The position numbers and the translations under genes were made by a program. This document shows, one piece after another, positions 36,795-38,387 of a DNA stretch of 38,387 nt. The stretch lies in assembly GCA_937951215.1 (NCBI GenBank), contig CALFCE010000280.1, positions 1-38,387 on the forward strand. The letters run 5' to 3'. The notes under the pieces were generated by a model. It searched no databases. It was not told where the DNA came from and worked only from the letters and a program-made list of their open reading frames with translations. Position 1 is the first letter of the stretch. Each line of letters starts with the position of its first letter. This stretch comes from an uncultured Granulosicoccaceae bacterium (lineage in GTDB: Bacteria > Pseudomonadota > Gammaproteobacteria > Granulosicoccales > Granulosicoccaceae).

Positions 36795-38119
36795 CGATAG
36801 GCAGGCAATTCGATTACGTAGCTGTCTACCGCTCCGGAGTCATACCAGTCCGAACCGAAAATAAGCCGTGTTCCGGATGGGCTGATAGTGACGTGTGGCT
36901 CGCCGAAGTAGCCTTTGTACAATCCGCTTTTGGCTTTCTTTCCGTGGGTGCGATGATGTGCCAGCCGACACAGAACCTCGTTTTCCGGGTCGGTGTTAAC
37001 CAGATAAATTTCGGAAAACAGCGGGGTTGCTGGTTGGTTGTTGGTCAGATACTTGAACTGTTTCGGATACCCGATACTCGACATGGCAACCCAGCCTGGG
37101 CGGTGGTAGGCCTGTGCTGATATGTGGGTGCCGCTGGTGGGGTAGGGATAGCCGTCGGCCTCATTGATGATCGGACGACATTTGCCGGTTTCCAGATTGA
37201 ATTCTGTCAGATGACCAACACCTTTGTAACGATCTCCATTGCAGCCACCGGGAGATGGATCAAATACCACCTGAAAAATGGCATCCTGTCCATCGTGTGT
37301 CAAACCGGTGTTGGAGTGCTCCCCGTGTTTTGCCATGTCGTGTTTGTGGGTGATCGAATTCAGGCTCAGGTCCAGTGTGGTGCCCTGAAAGTAAATTCGT
37401 TTCCCACTAGGTGCCGGGATAGGTGCTGTCCAGGCACGCCATTGGGTGCCTTCCCCAATATCCGCTATGTTGGTTTCATCAGTACTGATGCGATAGGTGA
37501 ACATCTTGTATTGCTTTTTACTTTTCCCCCTGCAGCGAAAACCAAACAAGTCATCATCGAGTGATTGCATGTGCACGCCGTTACCGGAAGTCGGTTTACC
37601 CGGGCAGAATCTGGAGAAATTCTTGATCAATTTGCTTTTGTTGCGAGCCACATTGTGACGATAGAACTTACCCTGATTTCCTTTCGAGCGACTGACGTAA
37701 AAAAGTGTATTCGGGTCACTGTGGCTCCAAAACACTTCTTCCAGATCAGCCGGGCTGATATTGAGTTTTTTCCTTGGCCTGTAAGTATGACCATCCAGCA
37801 GGTAATGCCCAGAACCGCTGTTACCCTGGCGATATAACAGCAACAGTGATTCGTCTGCGTTCCATGCTTGCATGGTGCTGTAGGGAGGTTTGTTGATCTC
37901 ACCCGGTTGACTGTTGGAGATCCTGATGGTTCGGGAACCGAATGCCGGGTCGAGATAGAACTGTAGCAAGGGTGGTTTCGACATCTGCGGCACCACAACC
38001 GGCTGGTTATGCGTGACTAATCCTTCGCAAAGATTAATATCTTGTGCTGTGGCGGGTGAACCAATCAGCAGCGTAACCGCTAACGCGGAAATCAGTTGTG
38101 ACAGCTTTGGTTTACTCAT
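36779..38119 (-). CDS. Secreted beta-propeller-like hypothetical protein
   Basis: Signal peptide 'LISALAVTLLIGSPATAQD'; repeated W/D-rich segments ('MQAWNADESLLLLYR', 'WSHSDPNTLFYVSR', 'ISPSGTRLIFGSDW'); the ORF is open from GTG 38221 but the signal peptide starts at internal Met35. Confidence 0.65.
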   Translation of the reverse strand: MSKPKLSQLISALAVTLLIGSPATAQDINLCEGLVTHNQPVVVPQMSKPPLLQFYLDPAFGSRTIRISNSQPGEINKPPYSTMQAWNADESLLLLYRQGNSGSGHYLLDGHTYRPRKKLNISPADLEEVFWSHSDPNTLFYVSRSKGNQGKFYRHNVARNKSKLIKNFSRFCPGKPTSGNGVHMQSLDDDLFGFRCRGKSKKQYKMFTYRISTDETNIADIGEGTQWRAWTAPIPAPSGKRIYFQGTTLDLSLNSITHKHDMAKHGEHSNTGLTHDGQDAIFQVVFDPSPGGCNGDRYKGVGHLTEFNLETGKCRPIINEADGYPYPTSGTHISAQAYHRPGWVAMSSIGYPKQFKYLTNNQPATPLFSEIYLVNTDPENEVLCRLAHHRTHGKKAKSGLYKGYFGEPHVTISPSGTRLIFGSDWYDSGAVDSYVIELPAYRPPGS

Positions 38120-38387
38120 AGGGCCGTTGCTCGTGTCGCTTGATGCTATTGGTCTTTTGATTTGTACTGTCTGACGCTTTGTAGCGGCATGATCGATGCT
38201 GACATACCCGAATATCGTCACATTTCAGTGGTACTGACCTTTGAGACTTCCGGCGTGCGATATAGTTGCGCGATCCTGTCACGCTTTCCAGGGGGTGATT
38301 GTCGACTAGTTCAAATTGTCGCCTGCACTCTGCCGTGAATCCCCCATTCCCCTTCGGCGTCTGTAGTTGGTGGCCGATACATCTATT

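Noticed and set aside
1-38387. CRISPR arrays, transposases/integrases, toxin-antitoxin or phage-defence genes
   Set aside because: None seen: no regularly spaced direct repeats, no transposase or nuclease-type defence motifs, and neighbouring genes are core housekeeping functions

Overview
The window looks like ordinary gammaproteobacterial chromosome, gene-dense, with no rRNA, tRNA, CRISPR array or mobile element that I can support. From left to right it contains: grxC-secB; convergent trmL; a translationally coupled type IV pilus/type II secretion-like operon (about 2.0-13.5 kb: MshM/ExeA-like AAA ATPase, secretin, GspE/PilB-type ATPase, GspF/PilC-type platform protein, PilM/PilN (GspL-like) fusion, PilO-like, PilP/MshK-like, two 'LPCP' minor pseudopilins, and a secreted ComEA-like helix-hairpin-helix protein); a YpeA-like acetyltransferase; a membrane-anchored orphan; a cupin and TatD; proA; a small basic ORF coupled to nadD-rsfS-rlmH; maf-rng-yhdP; a beta-propeller-like lipoprotein coupled to darP/yjgA; a beta-barrel candidate; an EamA transporter; DUF3108-purN-purM; DUF2066-hda-DUF2069-wrbA; and a secreted beta-propeller-like protein. 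The most interesting part is the pilus/secretion-like operon. It has no recognisable major pilin or prepilin peptidase, two tandem tip-type pseudopilins, a secreted DNA-binding-type HHH protein, an AAA ATPase with a degenerate Walker B motif, and a structured region upstream. Smaller leads are a 61-aa antisense zinc-ribbon ORF inside that operon and a basic 101-aa ORF stop/start-coupled to nadD. All functional calls come from motif recognition by eye; no database search was run.
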